A stretch of DNA of 64,000 nucleotides, taken from Macrobrachium rosenbergii. Taxonomy: Eukaryota > Arthropoda > Malacostraca > Decapoda > Palaemonidae. Positions 36,661 to 46,770 of the stretch are shown piece after piece. The notes beneath the pieces were generated by a model, which saw nothing but the letters and a program-made list of their open reading frames with translations, had not been told where the DNA came from and searched no databases. The stretch lies in the NCBI RefSeq assembly GCF_040412425.1, contig NC_089788.1, positions 62,900,720 to 62,964,719 on the forward strand, written 5' to 3'. Within the stretch, counting starts at the first letter, position 1. Every line of letters begins with the position of its first letter. Both the position numbers and the translations under genes were made by a program.

Positions 36661-36764
36661 TAACCTCTTTGGTGGGGAAGAGAGGAAACACTCCGCAGTC
36701 CTATTGGGGCAATTAAAATTTGCTTAGAGAGGTTAAACCTGGAAGAGGCAAATTTAACGTTTTG

Positions 36765-37000
36765 TTTTATGGTTATAAAAAACCTAGAGTGTCTTTATCA
36801 AAAATTAAGCCTGGAATAGGCAAAGTTTTGTGGTTGTAAAAACAGCGGATGTCTTTGTCAAAGGTTTTAGAAACCTAGAACATCCTTGTCAAAGGTTTTA
36901 GAAACCTAGAACATTTTTGTCAAAGGTTAAGCATGGAAGAGGCATAGTTAACCTTTTGTTTGTGGTTTTAGAAACCTAAGATGTCTATGTCAAAGAGCAT
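36765..37000. repeat. Short imperfect tandem repeats
   Basis: Units of the type AAAGGTTTTAGAAACCTAGA recur near 36859, 36894 and 36960, with related AAAACCTAGA-GTC units near 36780. Confidence 0.7.
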
Positions 37001-37469
37001 GGGGTTCTCTGTGACATATTTGATTAGGCTAGCTCATGAGAACTAGCTACATACCTTTTACTTTTATTGAAGGTAAACATTCATAATTTGAAGGTGGTTG
37101 CAACTTCATTTATTTTTATGACAATTTGTTGCTTGAGGGTATGATTAATGCAGCGCAGTTTGGTTTTTGCTGCTCACTACCTTAAGTATTTAGAATCATG
37201 TCTGAAAATGGTAAAGCCCTTAACCTGCTACTAGTAGTGGGTCAAGTCTTTTCCTGAACCAAAGAAAGAGTAATTTTTCAGGTGCTTTATTTTAAATTCC
37301 TAAATTTCAAACTTGTATCCGAATTCTAAAAACCAAAAGCTCTAAAAACTGAAATATTTTCAGGAGAAAAGAAGTGATCATTTGCAAAGGTTAAAAAGTA
37401 CAACTGTTTATAATAATGATAATTTAAATAAAGGTGGTTTTGCTTGCTCCATCCGATTACAGTTTTTTT

Positions 37470-37937
37470 CATGTATTATTATCATATTGTTACTGTATTA
37501 CAGAATATAAATATTGCCATCGTATGCCATTTGCATTTGATATTGTTTACATTCTCAAAATCTCAGTTGATTGAAAACTACCAAGGCCACCTGTGGTCTT
37601 AATACAGCCGAGAGCTTCATTTCCAGTAGTTGCTAGGAGAAACATAATTCCGAGATACTTTTTCTTGTAAATCAATTTCACCTTTGCCAAAAGTTTGACA
37701 GCCTGCCCTTCATATGTTTTATTCAGCCTTGACTATAACCTGCAGCTTTAATTTATGAAGGATTAATAAAAATGTATATCATTTTTACTCATGGGAGCCA
37801 CCATTGAGAATTGGCAAGTTTTAACAACTTTGTCTGCTTGGTAGTTACGGTAAATGGTGTTTCAATCAGTTGTTTCTCAATTCGGTTGTTTATGTTGGTA
37901 TAGGTTGACAATTCTTCATCCGGAATTTGGAAAACTG

Positions 37938-38036
<99 letters not shown>

Positions 38037-38590
38037 ATTGCCCCAGTAATACAACATATCGATTGCAGAAGTTGAATACATATAATAGTTTTATTGAGAA
38101 CAGTGTTAATTGTAATAAAACTGTTATAGTGTATCTATCATATTGCATGTATTATTGTCATATTATTGTATTACAGAATATGAACAGAGCAGTCATGTGC
38201 CATTTGCATTCTGGTTTTGTTTACTTTCTTAAAATCATCAGCTGATTGCATTTTACTGACATCATCACTGTCTTTAGTTGCCGAATGAAACTTAGCTCAG
38301 AGAGATGTTTCTCTCGTAAATGATCAAATCTGGGTTTGAAAACTGCAACTACTTTATTTATAAACGCAGTAAATTAAATGAAGTACATGTTTGATTTTGT
38401 CAGTTTCAGGCATTGCTTTTGCCTCCAAATCATTTTGGAGTTTGCTCATTATTCATTTCTTTAGCCACAGCTGTAGTACCTGCTGCTTCAAGTTAGTGGC
38501 ATACTTTTGTAAACACCTTCTTCTCCATTGCATGATGGATGAATAAAAATATATTTGATTTTTATTTATGGAATTACATTGACAATAAGC
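37470..38590 (+). repeat. Diverged tandem duplication around a GA microsatellite
   Basis: Sequence at about 37470-37800 recurs diverged at about 38147-38590. Shared runs are TTGTATTACAGAATAT/TACTGTATTACAGAATAT, TGCCATTTGCATT, GTTTAC-TTCT and AATAAAAAT-TAT. A 92-bp GA run at 37943-38034 lies between them. Both fall inside the 6.6-kb element. Confidence 0.65.
37943..38034. repeat. GA microsatellite
   Basis: About 46 GA units. It creates Arg-Glu and Leu-Ser frames of no coding meaning. Confidence 0.97.
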
Positions 38591-38889
38591 AAGTTTTTAA
38601 TAAGACAGCTGTATGTTAGTTAAGGTAACTAACATTGGCAAACAGCTGTTTGTTAATATAAATTGCAGGACAGTAAAATCTTCAGCATAATTTTTAGAGC
38701 TGAAAGCAATGTTAATTAATAAAGAAACAGTAACAGTAACACAAGGGGTGCTTGATTTGAAAAAAACAGTTTGGAGCTTGATCCGGAGGCAAAAACCCTG
38801 AAATTCATATTTCCATTTCACACTGATATATCTGTAAGTACGATACACCATGGTCTGTTATATTGGCGCGCTGCTGTATCTAATTACTG

Positions 38890-39113
38890 TTAAAGTAGAC
38901 CGCACCTAGCCTCCCAACAACTTATAGGGCTGTCAATGAGAATTCTGACAAGAGCTAAAACACACCTGGTGGATGACAGTTGTACTAGAAAGTCATCAAG
39001 GCAGCCATTCAATCTTTTCTTTTGTTTGAATGCCGACTCGCCTATCAGCATGGAGATATAAGCTTTCTTTAACAGTAGGTAAGTATCCAAATAATAAATT
39101 TTATTATGAAAAT
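38890..39113 (-). repeat. Right inverted end of the 6.6-kb element
   Basis: It is the inverted partner of 32463-32610. The outer tip (complement of AATTTATTATTTGG-TACTTACC) resembles the AAATTTGTATTTTTC-type tips of the ends at 7245, 44767 and 55067. Confidence 0.75.
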
Positions 39114-39115
39114 TT

Positions 39116-39545
39116 ATATACTGTGTCAACTAGCAAAGATTTTTAAAGAGAAGAGATTTGCAAAGTTGCGATAACTGTGGAGGAATTAATGGGCCATACC
39201 CTGAAAATATTTGAAAGAATTATAGGTGAAAGACTTGGACAGGAGGTTAAGATTGGAAGACAGCAGTTAGCCTTTATGAAAGGGATTGGTAGAATTAACA
39301 GAGTATTCTATTTACATCAGGTGATGGAGAGGCACAGAGAGAAGCAGAGGGCTGTGCATTTGGTCTTTATTGACCCCTAAAAGGAATATGAGAGATTGTC
39401 TTGACAGGAAGTATGGAGAAGTTTGAGGGTGTAATTTCACTGAGCTTAGAAATCAAGCTCGGGTAGTTTGTGACAGATCTTATAATGAGGTTTTTTAGAT
39501 CTTATTCTCCAGTGGTAATAACCATAAATAGTGGTCTACCCAACA
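39116..39545 (+). mobile_element. RTE-type LINE, right part
   Basis: It resumes the LINE broken at 32460. LAKIFKEKR is followed by ELMGHTLKIFERIIGERLGQ, RQQLAFMKGIGRINRVF and HLVFIDP-KEYERL, the family pattern LMSHT-KLWERII, F-F-PGRST and MVFIDLEKAYDR. It is broken by stops from about 39378. Confidence 0.8.
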
Positions 39546-41180
39546 CCCTGTGGAGTTGATTGTAGCATGCCTTCCTTTGTAGGAGCAGGTGTAAGTGCTG
39601 TTTATTGCTGTACATAAACAGGAGGCAGAACTTTGACTCAAGTCTGTGAGCAAACAGTGTGGTGAGCCCTTGGTGTTATTCAGTCATGCTTTCCAGAGCC
39701 TAAGTTGTGTTCAATGGCCTTCAGATCTAGAGAAGTCAGAACTTTGCTTCTGGTACTGGACAGTTCTTCAGCATAGACCCTAACAAGATCTTTCCAATCT
39801 TTTTTTTTTTTCAAGACTGTAGATTTCGTTGCTCCTAAGATTGCTATTGTTTTCAAAAAGTTAGCTGGACTTGCAAGTTTTCCTTATGTTTGGAGTAACT
39901 AAGGGACTAAGTCTGTCGTTGTGCCTCTCAGAATGTATGCCAATTTAGTTACCCTTGTTTTATCTAAGGTTTTTGAGAAGCTGCTCTCTAAGCATCTTTG
40001 AAAGTTTAAGGCAATAACCTACCACCAGCATTACAGTACAGTTTGGGTTTTGTAAAGGCCTTGGTACTTGTGGGGCACTCTTGTCAATATCTACCATCTT
40101 GTGCAGAGTGCTCTTGATGAGCAGTGCATAGGCATATGCATGGTGCATTTATATTTTAGTGCAGCCTTTGACTTTGTGAATCGTGAACCCCTTATCTACA
40201 ATCTATGATTACTGGGAATGTGGATCTATTATGAATATTTTAATTGAATTTTTAATAGGCAGAACCCAAAGGGCCTGTGTTGAGGGCCAGTATAATACCT
40301 GTATTAATGTCATTTCAGGTGTTCCTCAAGGTAGGTTCCTTGGGCCTTAGCTATTTATTATGTACATTAGTGATGTGTAACAAGGTCTGGAGGCAAGTTG
40401 ATGCTTATGCCAATGATGCTAATCTTCTAGCTGTTGTTCTTTCTCCGTGCCTTCTTTGAATAGAGATCTGGCATGTATTCATGAGTGGAGTAGGCTTTAG
40501 GGCATGAAGCTTAGCCCTTCTTAAGCTCAAAGTATAATAATTGGTCAATCTCTGCATCCTGATTTACGTTTAATTTGTACTGTTTTAAAGTTCAGTGACT
40601 AAGATTTTAGGTGTAACTTTTGATGAGAAATTGACTTTTAGAAAGCATATACATAATATTGCTTCCTCAGTTTCTCAAAAAGTTGGTGTTTTGCAGAAAT
40701 GTTTTTGAATTTTTCATGATGAAGCTATGATACTTAAATATTTTTTAACACTTTTATTCTTCCTTGTTTGGAGTACCAATCTCCAGTGTGATCTTTGAGT
40801 GCTTACTCTCATGTAAAACTCTTTGGCAGAGTTATGTTATTAATCAAGTTTATTTTGCCAACTCTTAATATTGACTTGTGGCATAGATGTAAAATGAGTT
40901 CATTGTTTTCTTGCAAAAAATGTGCTACATTGATAAACATTCTCTGCACTCTTCATTACGTGACCTACCTGTATTTGCTCACAACACTTGGCCGGCTGCT
41001 GCTGCAGTGAGTTGTTTTCAAGTATCAGGTTAATAGTACTCGGTTTGCTGGGAGTTTTATTTTGGTTATAACTGCAGTGTTGAACAGTTTGCTTAGTGGA
41101 GTAGTGGAATCTTCTTACCTCCAGATGTTTAACAAAGAGGCAAGTTCATTCCTGCTTTCTGCTAATGGCTCTTGAATTCA
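39546..41180 (+). mobile_element. Jockey/CR1-like LINE, broken
   Basis: In changing + frames: PEPKLCSMAFRSREVRTLLL (about 39690-39750), KGLGTCGALLSI near 40070, SGVPQG-LGP (about 40310-40350), LFIMYIS, then LSAYSHVKLFGRV (about 40795-40830) and DLWHRCKMSSL (about 40875-40905). This is the usual order of a jockey-type reverse transcriptase through its C-terminal part. The YADD-type catalytic box region is degraded (DAYANDAN near 40400). Many stops are present, so it is inactive. Confidence 0.8.
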
Positions 41181-41530
41181 GGTTTATTGGTCTTATTTTT
41201 TATTTTCTCATATCTATTTATTTATCACCTTTTCCTATGAGCTGTGTTATATGCTGTTGACTATCTACAAACGTTTTCAGCTGAAGATTTAAAGAAAGAA
41301 AAACTAGTTAAGAAGAGAGTAAAGAGAATGGATGGGAAGTAAAAGGCAATGAAAAATGTTACAGATTTGAATAAGAGAGATGCTTGAAAAAGCTTATTGT
41401 AACACATCTGCATTATGCAGATTAACCAACCCTACAGTATACTTTCTGTTATTTGTATATTTGAGTGTAGTGCTTTATGAGTGTACTGCTTTATTGTTTT
41501 CCAGTTAATCTAGATAAGAAATAAAATGAG

Positions 41531-41862
41531 TACAGGCAGTCCCCGGTTTACGATGGGTCCGGCTTACGACATTCTGAGGTTACAACGCTTTTCAAATATA
41601 TTCATCAGAAATTATTTTGCGGTTTACAATGCATGTTCTGGGGTTATGACGCTTAAGACGCCAATTCGACGGAAGAAATATGGCTCCAAAACGGCAGAAT
41701 AATAAAAATGCAGTTTACTTCGTTTACAATGCACCAAAAGCATTAAAAGTAAGGTTTTCTTTGGATTTTTGACGATTTTCGACGATTTTTCAGTTTGACA
41801 ATTTTTGGTTTACGATGCGGCGTAAGAACGGAACCCCCGTCGTAAACCAGGGACTGCCTGTA
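41531..41862. mobile_element. Inverted-repeat element, GGCAGTCCC family, copy 5
   Basis: TACAGGCAGTCCCCGGTTTA at the left pairs with TAAACCAGGGACTGCCTGTA at the right, a near-perfect terminal repeat with TA outermost. The interior uses TTTACGA/TTACGAC motifs where the other copies have TTAACGG or TTATCGG, so it is a distinct subfamily. It lies 90 bp before an mRpL38 acceptor. Confidence 0.9.
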
Positions 41863-41951
41863 TTTATAATTCAGTAATTTTAAATATTTGTTTTAATTGT
41901 AAAAATTTATTTGTAATGCCTTCTGTAATTCAAACTTTTTATGTTTTACAG

Positions 41952-42039
41952 ATATGCGTGAACCTATTTATGAGTATGATTTTCCCCCTCCATATATAAC
42001 AGCAGAGAAATATTTTCCAGTTAAAAAGCCTTTCAATGA
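41952..42039 (+). CDS. mRpL38: mRpL38, sixth visible exon
   Basis: The acceptor ATGTTTTACAG is followed by AT, which completes AAT with the previous exon. The exon reads MREPIYEYDFPPPYITAEKY, then FPVKKPFNE. Human mL38 has DMREPVFEFVRPPPY here. The donor AATGA|GTAAGT leaves two bases for the next glutamate codon. At 88 bp it is one of the shortest exons and falls just downstream of a transposable element. Confidence 0.96.
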
Positions 42040-42152
42040 GTAAGTTCATTGTGTTTTTTATGTCAGCTTAAAAAAGTGATTTTGTAGAGTGATTAATGGA
42101 ACCTATGGAATATTGAAAGGTGGTTTGTCTGACATTTTTTCTCAATTTCCAG

Positions 42153-42450
42153 ATACATGGATAGGTATAAACACCCAAAGGAACTCAATAAAGAGATTCT
42201 TCTTCAACGTCTTGCAAAGATCAATCCTCTAGAGGGGGATCCACCTGTGCTTCAGTTTCCTTCTGCTTTACCAATAGACAACACTCTTCCATCATGGTAT
42301 AAGAGGGAAATAAAAAGAGAACGTCTTGGTGCTGGAAAATACAGAGATCTCTTCAGGGGCCGTAATAGACCACCACAAATTATGGATGAAAACATAGAGA
42401 AATTTGAAATTGAATATGAAACTGACAGGCCTAAGAGACATAGGTATTAA
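42153..42450 (+). CDS. mRpL38: mRpL38, last exon with stop
   Basis: The acceptor CAATTTCCAG is followed by A, which completes GAA. The exon reads YMDRYKHPKELNKEILLQRL, then a PLEGDPPVLQFP-like stretch, LPSWYKREIKRERLGAGKYR and a tail ending TDRPKRHRY before TAA (42448-42450). It is longer at the C-terminus than human mL38, which ends soon after the YLDRYRD motif; longer tails with WYKREIKRERLG-type sequence are expected in arthropods. The tail is basic with an acidic stretch, as expected for an RNA-contacting ribosomal protein extension. Confidence 0.96.
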
Positions 42451-42940
42451 TATGAGAAAAACCGTGCATCTCTCTTTTCTGTACATAATCTGTAAGTGTT
42501 CTATAGTAAATCAGTTGTACCAGTGGTTCTCTAGTTATTTTCATCTCCCTTTGCCTAGTCAGGCATTGTAGGGTAAGAGATTTTTTGTTTTCAGCTGAGG
42601 AAAGATAGTTTTCAAGAGTTACTTTTATCCCAGTTTTATGAAGTGACCTTTATCCCTTCTGAGTTTAAAATAATTTTACCATGAACTGTATTGAATATAT
42701 AAGTACATACTACTGCATACTGTTTGAATGTTTTAATTTTTGAATGCTTGGTATCATAGATCCATTGTTAACCTTCAGTTGTGGTTCAAGAACTGGATGG
42801 TAACAAGGTCTGCCAAGGAGATTAAAAAGGTCAATAATAATTTTTGATCCATTATTTTAGTGTTCTTAATTCAGCATCTTTTTTGTTTTGTAATTGTTTT
42901 TGTCAGAAATTTACCAACAGAGAATGGGGATGGAATTATA
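42451..42940 (+). other. mRpL38 3' untranslated region, poly(A) signal candidate
   Basis: No AATAAA was seen close to the stop. ATTAAA at 42821-42826 followed by TCAATAATAATTTTTG is a reasonable poly(A) signal candidate, giving a UTR of roughly 390 bases. The DIRS-like fragment begins soon after. Confidence 0.4.
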
Positions 42941-43197
42941 ATACATAGTAGACTGATTTTTATCTCTTCAAGGCTGGAGGCTATCCAGTATCTCTTGCGA
43001 GCCAGAGGCTTTTCTCGCAGAGCAGCGACAGAGATGTCGGGTTATCTCAGAAGATCATCTGCAGCCTTGTATCAAGGAAAATGGGCAGTTTGCTGTGATT
43101 GGTGTTGTCAGTGGGGTGTCTCTCCTGTTGGAACTTCTATTCAATAAGTAGTGGACTTCCTCATCTTTCTATTTAGGGAGAAACTTATAGTTTCAGC

Positions 43198-43498
43198 CAT
43201 CAAGGGCTATAGAGCTGCTCCTCGCTGGGTGAGCGGGTTCCGTTCTCAGCTACCACTCTATTGGTCGCGAGTTCGAATCTCCGACCGGCCAGTGAAGAAC
43301 AAGAGGAATTTGTTTCTGGTGATAGAAATTCATTTCTCGCTATAATGTGGTTTGGATTCCCCAATGAGCTGTAGGTCTGTTGCTAGGTAACCAATTGGTT
43401 CTTAGCCACGCAAAAATAAATCTAATCCTTCAGGCCAGCCCTAGGAGAGCTGTTAATCAGCTCAGTGGTCTGGTTAAACTAAGATATACTTAACTTTT
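43198..43498 (+). repeat. tRNA-derived SINE inserted in the recombinase pseudogene
   Basis: A box TGGGTGAGCGGG at 43226-43237 and B box GAGTTCGAATC near 43269 stand in a tRNA-like head of about 70 bp. Body and tail match 33717-34018 and end ...GGTCTGGTTAAACTAAGATA. The insertion point is directly after the KGYR codons of the recombinase. Confidence 0.88.
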
Positions 43499-43583
43499 CT
43501 AGGATTGGTTTTATGTTTAAAGGATGTGGACCTCTCTTCATCGTGGGAGGTTTCTGTGCTTCTCAAGAGTTTTGAGCAGTCCT

Positions 43584-43718
43584 GTTCCCCCAGAGATCTC
43601 AGATCATCTAACTGGGACCTAACCATGGTGCTTAGCAGTCTCACTCGTCCCGTTCCCCAAGAGATCTCAGACCATCTAACTGGGACCTAACCATGGTGCT
43701 TAGCAGTCTCACTCGTCC
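43584..43718 (+). repeat. 68-bp tandem duplication
   Basis: Two adjacent copies run from GTTCCCC-AGAGATCTCAGA to GCAGTCTCACTCGTCC and differ at only a few positions. The duplicated part falls in the recombinase pseudogene and shifts its frame. Confidence 0.92.
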
Positions 43719-44766
43719 TCCATATGAACCTTATGGGGCTCAACAGACAGGAATTTAACACTCAAAACGGTTTTATTACTGGCCTTGGCTTCATCAAAGA
43801 GAGTCGGTGAATTATTGGACTCTCTTCTAATGTTGAACATACAAGGAGTTTGGGTTCCGTAGCCTTCAAACTTATCCTGGAATTCGTAGCTAAGACTCAA
43901 AATCCACCTGTTCATGATGACAGATTTGAGTTTTTCTCAATCCCTCTTGGAGATTTTGTTGGTGATGACCCAGACGAATTACTGTTATGCCCCGTCGGCA
44001 CTGCATCGCTATCTAAAAAGGACTCATCATCTCAGACTTGATTGTCGAGGACTTTTTGTTAGCACAGGCTGGAACAAGAAACAAGTATCCAAAAATACTA
44101 TCTCCTTTTGGTTATGTGAAATGATTAGACAAGCTTACAGTTCTGCTTCATATTCAGATGCCAATACAGTGTATGCAAGATCACATGATGTTACAAGTCT
44201 AGGCCCTACCATTGCTTTCAAGAGGAACTTGTTGGTTCACAGGACTTTGAAGGCATATACCTGGCTTCGCCAAACCACCTTCATATCCTTCTATCTGCTG
44301 GATGTTGCCCACAGGTCCTTGGACACTTTTTCTTTGGGTCTGGTGGTGGATGCTCAACAAATTGTATAGCTCATCCAGTGCCCCTTGTGGGACAGTTGGT
44401 ATCTTACCTAAGATGTTGGATATGAAAGTGAGAGTTAATGAGGTGACTGGTCTTCGTCCTTTCTCTTCTTTTTCTTCTCTGCCGGCGGGCATTAGAGAGA
44501 ATAATTCCATCATATGGTGGAACTGGTTAGATACAGGTGAGTGAGATGCCATTTTATATGGCATTAGATGTTTGTTCCTACACAATACAAGATTGGTGGC
44601 TAACGTAAGTTTTGTTGTCTCCGGCAGCTTTGCCATCCTCCAAGACACAATGTAGATATGTATTTACATAGTCTATAAGTCAAACCTCCAGTCGGTTCTA
44701 AGGCTTTCAAATCCTCCCTCCAAGAGTAAGTCTTCCCTTATGTTGAGACCAAGACTTGTTCTGTAT

Positions 44767-45086
44767 ATGAACAAATGACAAATTTTAGATCAATTTGTAT
44801 TTTTCATAACTAACAAACCTTTGGTCTTAACGTATATGGCTCACCTCAAGTCACCCCCTCATTCTTTTCCTAGGCTGGAAGGAAACTGATATGATGATGT
44901 GTAGTGGGGGTAAGGCAGGTCACACTGCTTCCTCCTACTCCCCTATTTGCTGACTCCCATTGCCACCAATTCCTTGTATTATTTTTAACTGGAACCCAGC
45001 AAATGCTAAAGAATTTATCCCTTATATTAAGACCTAAGGTTTGTTAGTTATGAAAAATACAAATTTATTTAAAATTTGTCATTTGT
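44767..45086. repeat. Foldback right end of DIRS-like fragment
   Basis: AACAAATGACAAATTTTAGA and AATTTGTATTTTTCATAACTA followed by AACAAACCTTTGGTCTTAA pair in inverted orientation with TTAAGACCTAAGGTTTGTTA and AGTTATGAAAAATACAAATT. The middle (45 to 200 bp in) does not match the 7245 copy base for base, but the tip motifs do. Confidence 0.82.
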
Positions 45087-45240
45087 CATATGTTAGTGTG
45101 CAGACTATGACCATATAGTCCTTTGTGCATAGTATATATTAATTGTTAGACTAGATGATTATAGTTGTGATGAAGGTATGTCAGACTTACTGAGCTCTTA
45201 AGAAAATGCCACCAGTTTGGTAGTATGGACACATGTTAAA

Positions 45241-46770
45241 TACAGGTTGACCATCAGTAATCCGGCAATCAGTAGTCCGGAACAATCAGTAATCCGGCAC
45301 ATATTTCGGCTAGAGTAATTTCTAATGTTTCCGCACAAATTTTCAAATTTTCCGGGTCGCTGCCCTAACTCGCTCGCCAGCCGCTTCGATTTGGTGGCGC
45401 AGTGTGCTGCATCAACAAACTGGTAGCCTAGCCTACGTTATACTGAACTCTGTTCACATATTAACAGTATTATACAAACATCAACCTAACGAGTGTGCAT
45501 CTTTTTCATGGATCTTTTAAAAAGTTATGGTTTATTATATTGTTTCTAATTGCGTATATTCTCATATTGCTTTTGTATTATAAATTGCGATCAATGTTTT
45601 GTTTTGGGAATTGATATCATGGTGTTTATTTCGCGGCATTTAACTAAGTTCAAAGCGCTTTTCTTGCTTCTAGTTAGCGTAAATGAATATGGACACTTTA
45701 TTTATTTGGGACAAGGATATTTTTCGTTATACAAAGTGTTAAGTCAAAATATAACTTAAATACGTCTCATTGTGAAATTAATTTAGCTATTTTTTTCGTT
45801 AATCTATGACGTTCGTGGGAATCGCGGCTGGCTGTTTTGGCGGCATGTTTATTTTGTGTAAAAAAAATAAAGATTCTGTTGGCTATTTTCTCTTGATTTC
45901 ATCATAATACGAGCTTTACGTATTTATCTTTTATCGGCGTGGAAACAGTAGTAATTTGTATTCTTTCATGCCCAGTAGTTTTGATTAAAATACATTCTCT
46001 TCAGTTTTATTTACGGTCGAGTTTCATCCATGTTGCCAATGCACGATAATTTATAGTCATTAGCAGCTTGAACATGTTTTGTCAGCTTCAGCTACAACTT
46101 GCAGCTTAAAGTTACTGTAGCAGTATATTTTTCTGCCTACCTTTTCTCCAAAGTGAGTAAGGGTATAATGTATAAAACATATCAGTCCTATTGTACAGTA
46201 CTTAACGTCATTTGTAACATAAGTACAGTAATTGTGTATTACCGTACAATGGTTGAAATACAAGCAAAACAGTTGTTATCTGATACAATTATTAGCAAAA
46301 CAACAGTTTCCCATTTGGTTGTTTATGGCTGTACACATTTACACGAGATTGTAACATTACTAACAATACTTTTATCATTCTCTTTTACTTTTTTAACGAG
46401 CAGATGGAATAAAGAGATGGAGGAAAAGAAGTTTTTCTATTGTAAGTTGGTCTCTCTCCCTGTCTGATTGTTCCTGCTGCCTGTGCCTGGTGCGAAACCT
46501 AAAAATGTTTCCTAAATATTTTCGTACCGGTATTAATTGCTAACCCCATCGTAAACTCGAAATATCTTAAGTCGAATTATTGTAACTCGAGCACTACCTG
46601 TATTTGATAATTGTCTTTTCTTTATTAACCAACTTGTACTGATTTACGGGATATTTTAATTCTAAGATGAGGTGCTTAGCTACTGTGTTTCGTGTATTCT
46701 AGCCTAATAAATGGCTAATCCGGCACCCTCCAGGTCCCAATGATGCCGAATTAGTGATGGACAACTGTAC
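45241..46770. mobile_element. 1.5-kb Tigger/pogo-like inverted-repeat element, copy 2
   Basis: It starts TACAGGTTGACCATCAGTAA and ends GATGGACAACTGTA, a decayed form of the right end of copy 1. It aligns with 26439-27956 along its whole length in the same orientation, with small indels. The shared internal frames carry stops at different places in the two copies, so they are unlikely to be coding. Confidence 0.88.

Larger units (their letters stand above)
32461..39113 (+). mobile_element. 6.6-kb DIRS-like element with inverted ends, inserted in an RTE LINE
   Basis: Left sequence 32463-32610 is the inverted complement of about 38920-39085, with shared runs CTGTTAAAGA-AGCTTATAT, GGCATTCAAACAA, GAATGGCTGCC and CCACCAGGTGTGTTTT. 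The right end extends about 30 bp farther out, so the left end has lost its tip. Inside, about 36300-36420 reads VQGYRSMLSHV and NDQSLKVLR, recalling the N-terminal part of a DIRS tyrosine recombinase. All frames are broken. Inverted ends plus a recombinase hint favour DIRS. The identification is moderate, while the insertion boundaries are well supported by the split LINE. Confidence 0.6.
10277..42450 (+). other. mRpL38: mRpL38 gene span (mitochondrial ribosomal protein mL38), 5' end missing
   Basis: Seven exons (10277-10438, 18118-18326, 25009-25127, 28783-28941, 31799-31935, 41952-42039, 42153-42450) join in one frame with GT-AG borders. They give about 390 codons, counting the stop. The product is the mitochondrion-specific large-subunit protein mL38, which carries a phosphatidylethanolamine-binding-protein (PEBP) fold and sits at the central protuberance of the mitoribosome. 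Evidence includes HWFVGNIPG and PPRGVGYQRMVFLLYKQ in the PEBP core, then ERTFSTLDFYREHQ, MREPIYEYDFPPPY and a YMDRYKHP tail, in the order known for this family. The human protein is about 380 residues, and about the first 70-80 are missing here, including the mitochondrial targeting peptide. Six introns of about 2.9 to 10 kb are packed with transposon remnants. Confidence 0.93.
42940..45090 (+). mobile_element. DIRS tyrosine-recombinase fragment with right-end foldback
   Basis: The recombinase region of a DIRS retroelement is readable across frame breaks. LEAIQYLLRARGFSRRAATE, SSAALYQGKWAVCCDWC and SAIKGYR are followed by a SINE at 43198-43498, then VSVLLKSFEQSC, VLLLALASSKRVGEL (with the first catalytic-type Arg, about 43797-43814), KKQVSKNTISFWL and a SHDVTSLG segment near 44175. 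The last replaces the usual HxxR box. FISFYLLDVAHRSLDTFSLG ends the protein. The foldback end follows at 44767. The fragment starts inside the recombinase; RT and RNase H are absent. Confidence 0.78.
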
